DNA from: G032773895 sp965248935
GTDB lineage: Bacteria > Pseudomonadota > Gammaproteobacteria > Pseudomonadales > Cellvibrionaceae
Assembly: GCA_965248935.1 (NCBI GenBank)
Contig: OZ252214.1
Location: 3,472,001 to 3,536,000 of the forward strand
Length of the DNA stretch: 64,000 nt
Direction of reading: 5' to 3'
The translations under genes were made by a program, and so were the position numbers. The notes under the pieces were generated by a model. The model did not search any database and was not told where the DNA came from. It worked only from the letters and a program-made list of their open reading frames with translations. Position 1 is the first letter of the stretch, and each line of letters opens with the position of its first letter. Below are positions 44,147 to 52,349 of this stretch, piece after piece.

Positions 44147-45982
44147 TTATTTGTTTTCGATAATAACAGTAGGCATAACCGTAGCTCGCCCTCGAATAAA
44201 CTGAGCCCATGACTGAACTCGCGTAATTTTTCGTCCCTCGTCTAAGCTTAAGCTACCTGTGGCCCCATAAAAGTGTGCTTGGCTAACTTGATCAAGTTGT
44301 TTCAAGCGAGGATACAAATAATAGGCGTCCACTCCCAAAGCGTAGAGACGATCATAGGCCGCTGATTTTTTAGAATAGGTATCTATTTCCTGCTTTTCTC
44401 TACGTGTTTGCTCAAAAAACCATGGGAGTGTAGTGAAGCGAACGGAGTTCATATCAGCATTTGCTTTGAGATTTTCTTTACCGTTATAGATGTGGCTAGT
44501 GGCGTAGACAGGAATGTCTCCGGCGTAGTGAAAGGCCAAAGTCGGTTTAATTTGTCTTGCCTGAGATGGATGCGCAATGAGGATAATAATGTCAATATCC
44601 TTGCGGCGCCGAGGTTCAAACTCAATATTGGTTCTCAGTGTGCGCTTTAATTGACTGGCACGTCTTTGGCTGTCTGATACTTGGAGCGCTTCTTTTATCA
44701 GGCGAGAATAATCTTTTTGAGCTTTGAACCTGTGTTTGCTAACAATTTCTCCACCCTGTGTTGTCCAGGCACTAGAAAAACTCGCAATACTGCGGTCTCC
44801 CCAGGGCGTAGAGGGAGCTAAGATTAAAGCTCTTCTATGGCCATCTAGCCAGGCTCGTTTTGCAATTTGCTTGGCTTCATCTTCCACCGCTAAACCGAAT
44901 TGGTATAAGTTCAAGTCTTCGCCTAGGGGGGCATCAATATAATTCAATGCAAGTGTTGTGACGGGCAGTTCTGGCCTTAGTGCCAGCTCGGAAATATGGG
45001 TTTTATTTAGTGGGCCTATAATAACTTCAGCGCCTTCATTTAATGCTTGGTCATAGAGCGTATTTATGTCGTATTTATTGGTATCGTAGATCTGAATAAA
45101 TGGAGAAACGGCAGAGGAGTTTGACGTATTATAATGGGCCGCAAGTAGCCCATCTCTAATAGCCTCTGCGGCTTTTTCTAATTTTCCAGACAGTGGGAGC
45201 AAGACAGCAATCTTTTTGGGTTGGGTTTCAACCAGTTCTTTAAGCAGTTGTAAGTCCGCAGGTAGACGTAAGCTTGCCGGGTGTTCGGGCCAAAGGAGAG
45301 CCCAGTTTTCAACGGCGTTTAATTGTGCTTGCAAGTTGTTCTGACTATTTTTACTTAGTGCTGCCAGTGTGTACCAGCCAGAAGCGGTTCGTGAATCGCT
45401 ATCTCTGCTGTTTTGTTGTAATTCTTTAATAGGCATTTCCATAAGCGCCTGCCAGAGTATGTCTTGGTTAAGTTCCATTTGTTGTTTGTCTTCCCAAAGC
45501 AGCTTATCCAGTGCCAGTCGTTCGGATACGGATTCCTTAAATTCTCTCAGGTTAAAAAGCAGCGTCGCTCGCATATCCATGGCGGTAATTTTAGTTTCTG
45601 CGCTAGCTAGCTGAATTTCAGCTTTGAATTTTTGGTTGAACAGCGCGTGCTTTGCAACGAACTGCTTACCCTCGGCAAGAGAAAGCTTGGCAGAAAGCAT
45701 TGAGTAACGAATAAAGTCATCTCCACCGAGTTCATTTGGGTTTAAGCTGGAAAGAACGTTTCTAGCCCAATCTAATTCGTTGTACCTATATAGGCTATCA
45801 ATGACTTCCAGTAATTTCTGTGCCCTCACTTCTGTACTTAGCCCATCTGTAGATTCAATAAATTTGGTCATATCCTCTAGAGCAATTTGTGCCTCGGGTT
45901 CAGATGGCCCCTGTTTTATTGGAGGGGTGCCACAACTGACTAGGGCGAGAAGGACAAAGGCTGTTAGTATTCCTTTATTCAT
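44147..45982 (-). CDS. lpoA: penicillin-binding protein activator LpoA
   Basis: The 611-residue lipoprotein has a lipobox (ALVSCG), an N-terminal helical TPR-like part (to about residue 250) and a C-terminal periplasmic-binding-protein-like part (KKIAVLLPLSGKLEKAAEAI, then IIGPLNKTHISELA). It activates the peptidoglycan synthase PBP1A in E. coli. It is divergent from rsmI as in most gammaproteobacteria and starts the yraN-SIS-dolP operon. Confidence 0.93.
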   Translation of the reverse strand: MNKGILTAFVLLALVSCGTPPIKQGPSEPEAQIALEDMTKFIESTDGLSTEVRAQKLLEVIDSLYRYNELDWARNVLSSLNPNELGGDDFIRYSMLSAKLSLAEGKQFVAKHALFNQKFKAEIQLASAETKITAMDMRATLLFNLREFKESVSERLALDKLLWEDKQQMELNQDILWQALMEMPIKELQQNSRDSDSRTASGWYTLAALSKNSQNNLQAQLNAVENWALLWPEHPASLRLPADLQLLKELVETQPKKIAVLLPLSGKLEKAAEAIRDGLLAAHYNTSNSSAVSPFIQIYDTNKYDINTLYDQALNEGAEVIIGPLNKTHISELALRPELPVTTLALNYIDAPLGEDLNLYQFGLAVEDEAKQIAKRAWLDGHRRALILAPSTPWGDRSIASFSSAWTTQGGEIVSKHRFKAQKDYSRLIKEALQVSDSQRRASQLKRTLRTNIEFEPRRRKDIDIIILIAHPSQARQIKPTLAFHYAGDIPVYATSHIYNGKENLKANADMNSVRFTTLPWFFEQTRREKQEIDTYSKKSAAYDRLYALGVDAYYLYPRLKQLDQVSQAHFYGATGSLSLDEGRKITRVQSWAQFIRGRATVMPTVIIENK

Positions 45983-46099
45983 AATGACAAAGCTTCTATT
46001 TAGACATTAAATGGGTGATGTTAAGTGATTGTGACTATATTTTGACCGCTAAATGGTCTGCCAAGTCCAATCCCGTTGTTCAGGGGGGAAATATACCAA

Positions 46100-46954
46100 A
46101 TGATGGAAAAAAGCGCGCTATACATTGTCGCTACTCCAATAGGAAATCTTGCAGATATGTCACAAAGAGCGATTGAAACACTGAAATCTGTGAATGTTAT
46201 CGCTGCTGAGGATACTCGTCATAGTATTAAGTTACTCCAGCACTTTGGTATTAGTACGCCACTTATTGCCTACCACGATCACAGCAATCAGCAGCAAGTT
46301 GATCGTATAATAGACAAGTTGAAGTCTGGCGAAGCGATAGCCCTTATCTCTGATGCGGGCACTCCACTTATATCTGATCCGGGTTATCGTCTGGTCTCTC
46401 AAGTTCGAGCGATGGGTATTAAAGTGGTTACTGTACCAGGAAGCTGTGCGGTGATTGCTGCTCTGAGCGCTTCGGGGTTACCTTCAGACAGATTTAGTTT
46501 TCAGGGATTCCCGCCACCCAAGAAAGGCGCGCGACAAAAATTTTATGAACAGTTCTGTAAAAACAGTGAAACAACTATATTTTATGAATCTCCCCATAGA
46601 ATTGTTGACTCTCTTGAAGATTTAGTTGAAATTATGGGAGAAGAGAGAGAGTTGGTTTTTGCTAGGGAACTCACAAAAACTTACGAAACCTTTATTACGG
46701 GAACCCTATCATCGGTTTTGCAGACTGTGAAATCTGACCGAAATCAGCAAAAAGGAGAAATGGTTATAATGTTGCGTGGTTATCGGAAACTAGCCATTGA
46801 AGAGGGTATTTTAGAAGCTTCACAAAATGTGATGAAGGTACTATTAACGGAGTTATCTACCAAAAAAGCGGCAAGTGTGGCGGCACAATTAACGGGAGAG
46901 AAGAAAAATCAATTATATCAATGGGCATTGTCTTACCAAGATAATATCGACTAA
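46100..46954 (+). CDS. rsmI: 16S rRNA (cytidine(1402)-2'-O)-methyltransferase
   Basis: The 284-residue protein methylates the ribose of C1402 in 16S rRNA. The tetrapyrrole-methylase-like signatures ATPIGNLADMSQRAIETL and AAEDTRHS are present, as is SDAGTPLISDPGYRLV. ATG 46100 follows a G-rich site (46082-46087); a frame to TTG 46076 exists but is not needed. It is divergent from lpoA, the standard arrangement. Confidence 0.96.
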   Translation: MMEKSALYIVATPIGNLADMSQRAIETLKSVNVIAAEDTRHSIKLLQHFGISTPLIAYHDHSNQQQVDRIIDKLKSGEAIALISDAGTPLISDPGYRLVSQVRAMGIKVVTVPGSCAVIAALSASGLPSDRFSFQGFPPPKKGARQKFYEQFCKNSETTIFYESPHRIVDSLEDLVEIMGEERELVFARELTKTYETFITGTLSSVLQTVKSDRNQQKGEMVIMLRGYRKLAIEEGILEASQNVMKVLLTELSTKKAASVAAQLTGEKKNQLYQWALSYQDNID

Positions 46955-47000
46955 ACTCTCGACATTTATAGATAGCGGCCCAGGGTGTACGAGGGAATTG

Positions 47001-48086
47001 ATGTTTGAAGTGAGATGGTTAAAAGGGCATGGAGGGCTGCTTTCCATACAGAATGAATGGCATGAATTAAAAGAAAAGGTAGAAAATGATACTTTTTACA
47101 ATTCATGGACATGGCATTTTTCGCTGTCTGCTTATCTAAAAACAGAAAATATTCACTATTTTTTGATTTCTTGTGATGGGGCCCCAGTTGCAATATTTCC
47201 CCTAGAACACTGTCAATTCAACAAGTGTGGGCTAACTTGGCGGGTATTTAAATTTATTGACCACCCTCATATGCCTTTATCTGATGCACTTATTCACAAA
47301 GAAGAAGATGCCGATAAAATATTTGAGGCATTATATGGGTACTTATCTCAAGAATGCTCTCTTTCATGGCAATTGCTCTGTTTTTCCCGTTTGTGTGAAT
47401 GCTCTAACCTTGCTCGATTTTTTGATTTAATTGGGAAGGATAAAAAGCCGCTAAAATACAGCTATTTTGTGCGCTTAGGTGCGGGGTCGGAAGGTATAAA
47501 AACCCTGTCCAAGAAGATGTTGAAAAGTATTTGCTCGAACCTTAAAAAAGCAGAGATCAAGTTGGGCGCCTTAACGTTCGATTCCGTTTACGATGAAGAG
47601 GAGCTTAAGGAAGCCTACGCTCAATTTCTGGAATTGGAAGCGTCTGGCTGGAAAGGGGCAAAGGGCAGTAAAACCAGTATTAACCAAAACTCAAATCACC
47701 AACGTTTTTATCAATCACTTATGGTTCGTGAAGCCAACGGTGGAAGAATAGTGATTAACCGATTAATGCTGGGTGAAAAGCTTATTGCCAGCCAGTTTTG
47801 TGTTTTGGAAGACAACAAATGGAACCTATTAAAAATCGCATATGATGAGTCATATCGAGAGTTTACGCCCGGGAATATCCTTTTATATAAATTATTGCAG
47901 GAAGTTGATAATCAGCCAGAAGCCAGCGAGGTATCGCTTGTTACGGGACCGACTTGGGCTGATAGATGGCACTTTACCAAGGAGCCCACTTATATTGTCG
48001 AGTTTTACAACAATGACATAAGAGGGGCTCTTGCGAAAATATTACTTGAGTTTAAGTCTAAGTTTTTACACAGAGGTAATCGCTGA
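47001..48086 (+). CDS. GNAT-fold acyltransferase (CelD/BcsL-like)
   Basis: The 361-residue protein has a tandem GNAT/FemAB-like layout. The conserved C-terminal part (GRIVINRLMLGEKLIASQFC, then YDESYREFTPGNILLYKLLQ) is typical of CelD/BcsL acyltransferases linked to exopolysaccharide. The acceptor is unknown. GAGGG at 46991-46995 supports ATG 47001. It lies 46 bp after rsmI and converges on the acyltransferase-3 gene. Confidence 0.75.
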   Translation: MFEVRWLKGHGGLLSIQNEWHELKEKVENDTFYNSWTWHFSLSAYLKTENIHYFLISCDGAPVAIFPLEHCQFNKCGLTWRVFKFIDHPHMPLSDALIHKEEDADKIFEALYGYLSQECSLSWQLLCFSRLCECSNLARFFDLIGKDKKPLKYSYFVRLGAGSEGIKTLSKKMLKSICSNLKKAEIKLGALTFDSVYDEEELKEAYAQFLELEASGWKGAKGSKTSINQNSNHQRFYQSLMVREANGGRIVINRLMLGEKLIASQFCVLEDNKWNLLKIAYDESYREFTPGNILLYKLLQEVDNQPEASEVSLVTGPTWADRWHFTKEPTYIVEFYNNDIRGALAKILLEFKSKFLHRGNR

Positions 48087-48111
48087 TGAACAGCGAGCAC
48101 CTAAACACCTA

Positions 48112-49194
48112 TTAAGCCGGTAGTCTTCCGCCATTAAGTAGTTTAAATGCAGATGGCAGTAATTTAAACCCCGCTATTGCTATTCCCCATACTAATATAA
48201 TGCTCAATACTGGAATACTAATCAGTAAAAGGGTAACGCCAATAGGGTTATCAAGAAGATAAACCTTTCCGGCAAAAAGCTTGATGTAATTGATAATAGG
48301 GTAATGGGCACAAAAAATAAAAAAAGATAACCAACTGTACTTGGTTAAAAAGCTAATTAGACCGCGATATTTTTCCTGGCAAAGTACAAGTACTTTATAT
48401 ACTGCAATCACTCCAACAAGGCGTATAACGGACTGTGCAATGTGCTTTGTTAAAATAGTGTGTACTAACTCCATATTAAATACATAAACGGCAACTACGG
48501 TTATAAAGACTACCGCCCAGATAGGGGCGTATCGGCTGGAAAGGTTGATGTCTTTTACATTCAGTGCTAAGTGAGAGCCGATAATAAAAAACACCAAAAC
48601 ATTCCACGAAAAAAATACGACTGCTTGAGGAACTGCGAGCCAAAAGATACATATTGCAGCAACGAAATAGATTTTGAGTGTTTTGGTTAGCCAGTAAATA
48701 GCAGGGGTGAGTAAGAGTGTGAGTATTAGGTCGTGTAAAAACCAAAATTGAATGGCGTAGGGGGACTGGGTTATGCCTAGAAAAAAATCAGCTTTTTCAA
48801 TAATATTCGCGGTAGATAGTATTTCGGGTAGAGGAAAGGCTCCAATAAAGCTGCCGACACAGGCAAGCAAATAAACCGCGACAGCCCATATTATTGTCCA
48901 AATGATGTAGGGGAGCAAAATACTCTTTGCTCTTTTGGTAAGCGATGTTACGAAAGAAATATTGGGTTTAACAAAGAAAAGATAGCCGGAAATAATTGAA
49001 AGAAATGGTACAGAGGTGTAAAAAATATAGTAGAGCATTGAATTGATGGTGCTCGGCACCACCATTTCTCCTAACGTAACCCCTGCGTAGGGCTCAATAC
49101 CGCTAAAAGGTAGGGAACCAAAATGGAGAAATACTAGCCCCAGTATTAGATATAGCCGTCCAGCCGAAATTAATTCACTTGTTTTTGTGTCCAT
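48112..49194 (-). CDS. acyltransferase-3 family membrane protein
   Basis: The 360-residue protein has about ten predicted helices and an N-terminal LYLILGLVFLHFG segment with the His typical of the OafA-type acyltransferase 3 family. These enzymes O-acylate surface glycans. The catalytic pattern is not fully clear, and the substrate is unknown. It is convergent with the CelD-like gene, from which it is separated by 25 bp; both may modify an exopolysaccharide. Confidence 0.75.
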   Translation of the reverse strand: MDTKTSELISAGRLYLILGLVFLHFGSLPFSGIEPYAGVTLGEMVVPSTINSMLYYIFYTSVPFLSIISGYLFFVKPNISFVTSLTKRAKSILLPYIIWTIIWAVAVYLLACVGSFIGAFPLPEILSTANIIEKADFFLGITQSPYAIQFWFLHDLILTLLLTPAIYWLTKTLKIYFVAAICIFWLAVPQAVVFFSWNVLVFFIIGSHLALNVKDINLSSRYAPIWAVVFITVVAVYVFNMELVHTILTKHIAQSVIRLVGVIAVYKVLVLCQEKYRGLISFLTKYSWLSFFIFCAHYPIINYIKLFAGKVYLLDNPIGVTLLLISIPVLSIILVWGIAIAGFKLLPSAFKLLNGGRLPA

Positions 49195-49914
49195 TGAGTT
49201 TCTCTTATCTATTACTAAGTTGAGTGTTTTTTTATAACTTTCTCTGAGTTTTTTATGTCTGTCGGCATCATATCCTAGGTTAAACCAATGCGCTATTTTT
49301 AGTCCCGGTACTTATAATGAAAGAGGAATGATTTTTGGTAAGATGTTAAATGATTTAGCGAAATACTTTTCATTGCTGTGCGCGGCTCATAGTTGGTAAT
49401 GGTTTCTAGGATTATATGATTGCCGTTATATGGTTTATCGCTTGAGATAACTTTTTCCTTTGCGCTGGGGCTCTCAATTCTTGTTTGCTAGTCAGGTTTG
49501 TATCTAAAAGGTATTGTCTTCGCTGATCAAGTTGACGTCCCTGTTGTTTGTGACGTTCAAGTCGAAAGGGTGGCTGGAAAATAAATAAACCACGAGGCAG
49601 CAGATGATATGCTCACTCAGGTCGATATGGATCATCTCTTAATTCACCCTAAAATCACTGGATGTTAAAGTGAAAATAGGACACGGTTTGCATATTGTGC
49701 TTGGATTATTGGAAAAGGTCGGTTCTCTCCACTGCATTTCTCAGGCTTTTGGACGGATTAAGAGAGCCGTATTTGTTACTGTTTGTTCAGAAAAACAACG
49801 CTTATTATTAATAGCGTATCTTTTAGTAGGAGGGCGGTGATTAGAGGTAGCCTTAATTCTGGATGTTTTTGCCAAAATACCTCATTGACTCTTGCTTGGT
49901 AGGGTTTTAGACCG
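49195..49914. other. intergenic region upstream of the rimP promoter
   Basis: About 720 bp with no supported gene. A short peptide-like string is readable near 49501-49590 but has a stop and no start. The secG and tRNA-Leu genes often found before rimP are not present here. Confidence 0.5.
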
Positions 49915-49944
49915 TTGTACGGACACTATGAATGCTGCTATAAT
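49915..49944 (+). promoter_or_regulatory. sigma-70 promoter of the rimP-nusA operon
   Basis: The -35 hexamer TTGTAC (49915-49920) and -10 TATAAT (49939-49944, consensus) are separated by 18 bp. It lies about 280 bp before rimP, so the transcript has a long leader. Confidence 0.75.
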
Positions 49945-50091
49945 CGCGGCCCCAGGCGCTAGAGGGCAAAAAATCGTCTTTTCTGGCCTTGTGTAGAAGT
50001 TTTTCAGTGCGGCGCTTAATTAAGCTTCGCCTGCCGGAATCGATATGACTGACGGCGTCACACCCTAAAGCTTTTGGGTGTGTATTGGACG

Positions 50092-50111
50092 GCCCCTCTA
50101 TGGGGCTTTTT
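50092..50111 (+). terminator. attenuator-type terminator in the rimP leader
   Basis: GCCCC (50092-50096) pairs with GGGGC (50102-50106) around TCTAT, followed by five T. Confidence 0.75.
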
Positions 50112-50175
50112 CGTATTCGTCCACTATGGTTCTGGTGAGTTCGCTAGTGTAAAGAAAGAGCGAAGATTGAATAGG

Positions 50176-50196
50176 TGGGCTTAGTGCCCATTTTTT
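50176..50196 (+). terminator. second terminator-like hairpin just before rimP
   Basis: TGGGC (50176-50180) pairs with GCCCA (50186-50190) around a TTAGT loop, followed by six T. The stem is short; it lies 30 nt before the rimP start. Confidence 0.55.
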
Positions 50197-50225
50197 GTTT
50201 GTGAAATATGTGGTGAAACTTTCTT

Positions 50226-50684
50226 ATGGCAGCTAAGCAGGAACGACTTGAAGAGCTAGTCTCCCCAGTCGTTGAGTCATTTGACTGTGAATTATGGGGG
50301 TTGGAGTACCGCGCTCAAGGTAAACGTTCAATGTTGCGTATATACATTGATAAGCCTGGGAGTGGAGTATCACTTGAAGATTGTGAACGGGTGAGTCGCC
50401 AAGTTAGCAGTGTTTTTGATGTGGACGATCCAATATCCGGTGAATATACGCTGGAGGTATCGTCCCCAGGTATGGATCGCCCACTGTATAAGCTTGAACA
50501 ATACAAAAGGTTTGTTGGCTCACACGTGGCTTTACGGTTGAGAATAGCATTTGAAGGCAGACGAAAATTTAGCGGTTTGCTTAAGGGTATCGAGAGTGAT
50601 GAGATTATTCTCGAAGTGGATAACGAAGAATATTTGCTGCCTTTCGAGTTAATTGATAAGGCAAGCATTGTACCTAGTTTCTAG
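50226..50684 (+). CDS. rimP: ribosome maturation factor RimP
   Basis: The 152-residue protein is needed for 30S subunit assembly. The typical segments ELWGLEYRAQGKRSMLRIYI and YTLEVSSPGMDRPLYK are present. The start is ATG 50226. It is first in the rimP-nusA-infB-rbfA-truB-rpsO-pnp operon. Confidence 0.97.
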   Translation: MAAKQERLEELVSPVVESFDCELWGLEYRAQGKRSMLRIYIDKPGSGVSLEDCERVSRQVSSVFDVDDPISGEYTLEVSSPGMDRPLYKLEQYKRFVGSHVALRLRIAFEGRRKFSGLLKGIESDEIILEVDNEEYLLPFELIDKASIVPSF

Positions 50685-50754
50685 CTAGGTTTTTAATTTT
50701 AGTATGTCAAAGTAATAGATTTTGGCTTTCTTAGAGGAATCAAGAGGCAACTCA

Positions 50755-52245
50755 ATGAAGAAAGAAATTTTGCTGGTCGCGGATGCAGTTTCAAATGAAA
50801 AAGGCGTTGATCGGGAAATTATTTTTGAGGCAATCGAGCTGGCTCTCGCTACAGCGACGAAAAAGCGCTATGACGAGAATGCCGATATCGAAGTGACCAT
50901 TGACCGAAATTCGGGTGATTATATGAGTGTTCGTCGTTGGCTAGTGATGCCCGACGATGAAATGGCTGAACTGGGTACTCAATTCACAGTTGAAGAGGCG
51001 CATGAGAAGGATTCTTCTTTGCAGCCTGGTGATGTCTATAAAGAGGTTGTGGAAAATGTCGGCTTTGGTCGTATTGCTGCGCAAACGGCTAAACAAGTTA
51101 TTGTGCAAAAAGTACGGGAAGCCGAACGCGAGCAAGTTGTTGAGCTGTATCGTGATCGCATAGGAGAGCTGATTTCCGGCACGGTTAAAAAAGTGACACG
51201 AGATAATATTATTGTTGACTTGGGTGGCAATGCCGAAGGCTTGTTACCTAGGGAAGAGCTTGTTGGCCGAGAAGTTTTTCGCATGAATGATCGAGTTCGT
51301 GCGCTTTTGGTTGACGTTCGCCCTGACTCAAGAGGGCCTCAGCTTTATTTGAGTCGTGCATCTTCAGGAATGCTTGTTGAACTGTTCAAAATTGAAGTTC
51401 CAGAAATTGCTGAGGAAGTGATTGCTCTGAAAGCCGCAGCCAGAGACCCTGGGTCAAGAGCAAAAATTGCTGTTGCGACGAATGACGGCAGAATTGATCC
51501 TGTGGGAGCCTGTGTTGGAATGCGAGGTTCTAGAGTACAGGCGGTCTCCAATGAACTCGGTAATGAAAGAATCGATATTGTACTTTGGGACGATAACCCC
51601 GCTCAATTTGTTATTAACGCAATGGCTCCTGCTGAAATTGAATCTATTGTAGTTGATGAAGAAACAGGTTCAATGGATGTTGCTGTTGATGAGGAAAATC
51701 TTGCACAGGCCATTGGACGGGGCGGTCAGAATGTACGTCTTGCTTCAGAACTAACTGCCTGGGAAATCAACGTAATGGGTGTTGATGATTGGAACTCTAA
51801 GCAGGAAGCGGAAGCCGGTAGCTCGAAAGACATATTTATAGATGCATTGGATGTCGATGAAGATATTGCTGATGTGCTTGTTGAAGAAGGTTTTACTACG
51901 TTGGAAGAAGTTGCCTATGTTCCAATGGAAGAGTTTTTGGCAATAGATGGGTTTGATGAAGATATTGCTAATGAGCTTAGAAATAGAGCAAAAGATGCAC
52001 TTCTTACTCAGGCTTTAGCGTCTGAAGAGCAGGCTGTTGGGGCCGAGCCTGCTGAAGACTTGCTCACCATGGAGGGTATGGACGACGTTTTGGCAAAGGC
52101 TTTATCTTCCCATGGTGTGATTACCATGGAAAACCTAGCTGAGCAGTCTGTTGATGAATTAATGGTCATTGACGATATGGACGAAGAGCGCGCTGCTGCG
52201 CTTATCATGAAGGCCCGTGAACCCTGGTTTGCAGAAGATGTGTAA
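50755..52245 (+). CDS. nusA: transcription termination/antitermination protein NusA
   Basis: The 496-residue protein has an N-terminal RNA-polymerase-binding domain (MKKEILLVADAVSNEKGVD), an S1 domain (GTVKKVTRDNIIVDLGGNAE), two KH domains (around PVGACVGMRGSRVQAV and AIGRGGQNVRLA) and two C-terminal helix-hairpin-helix acidic repeats. ATG 50755 has AGAGGC upstream; the frame to 50722 adds 11 unsupported residues. NusA modulates pausing and termination, possibly including that of its own leader. Confidence 0.97.
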   Translation: MKKEILLVADAVSNEKGVDREIIFEAIELALATATKKRYDENADIEVTIDRNSGDYMSVRRWLVMPDDEMAELGTQFTVEEAHEKDSSLQPGDVYKEVVENVGFGRIAAQTAKQVIVQKVREAEREQVVELYRDRIGELISGTVKKVTRDNIIVDLGGNAEGLLPREELVGREVFRMNDRVRALLVDVRPDSRGPQLYLSRASSGMLVELFKIEVPEIAEEVIALKAAARDPGSRAKIAVATNDGRIDPVGACVGMRGSRVQAVSNELGNERIDIVLWDDNPAQFVINAMAPAEIESIVVDEETGSMDVAVDEENLAQAIGRGGQNVRLASELTAWEINVMGVDDWNSKQEAEAGSSKDIFIDALDVDEDIADVLVEEGFTTLEEVAYVPMEEFLAIDGFDEDIANELRNRAKDALLTQALASEEQAVGAEPAEDLLTMEGMDDVLAKALSSHGVITMENLAEQSVDELMVIDDMDEERAAALIMKAREPWFAEDV

Positions 52246-52349
52246 AAACTAGGTAAGTATATTAAATGTTTTTTAGTTGCGAGCATTATTACTTTCGCAG
52301 CTACAAATTTTAGATGATTGAATTACCCAGTGAGGGCGAAGATAAATCC

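Larger units (their letters stand above)
49950..50225 (+). ncRNA. structured 5' leader of the rimP operon (rimP-leader type)
   Basis: The leader has hairpins with matching arms: GGCG/CGCC near 50013-50032, CACACCC (50059-50065) with GGGTGTG (50076-50082), and two terminator-like hairpins at 50092-50111 and 50176-50196. A conserved rimP leader with attenuator-like structures is known in gammaproteobacteria. This leader is a likely counterpart, and NusA made by the operon could act on it. Transcript limits are inferred. Confidence 0.55.

Noticed and set aside
49501..49680. Peptide-like strings in the gap before rimP
   Set aside because: Short frames with stops and no starts; no family recognised, so no relic gene is claimed.
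49950..50090. tRNA gene before rimP, as found in many relatives
   Set aside because: No T-loop GGTTCGAATCC-type motif or cloverleaf could be drawn on either strand.
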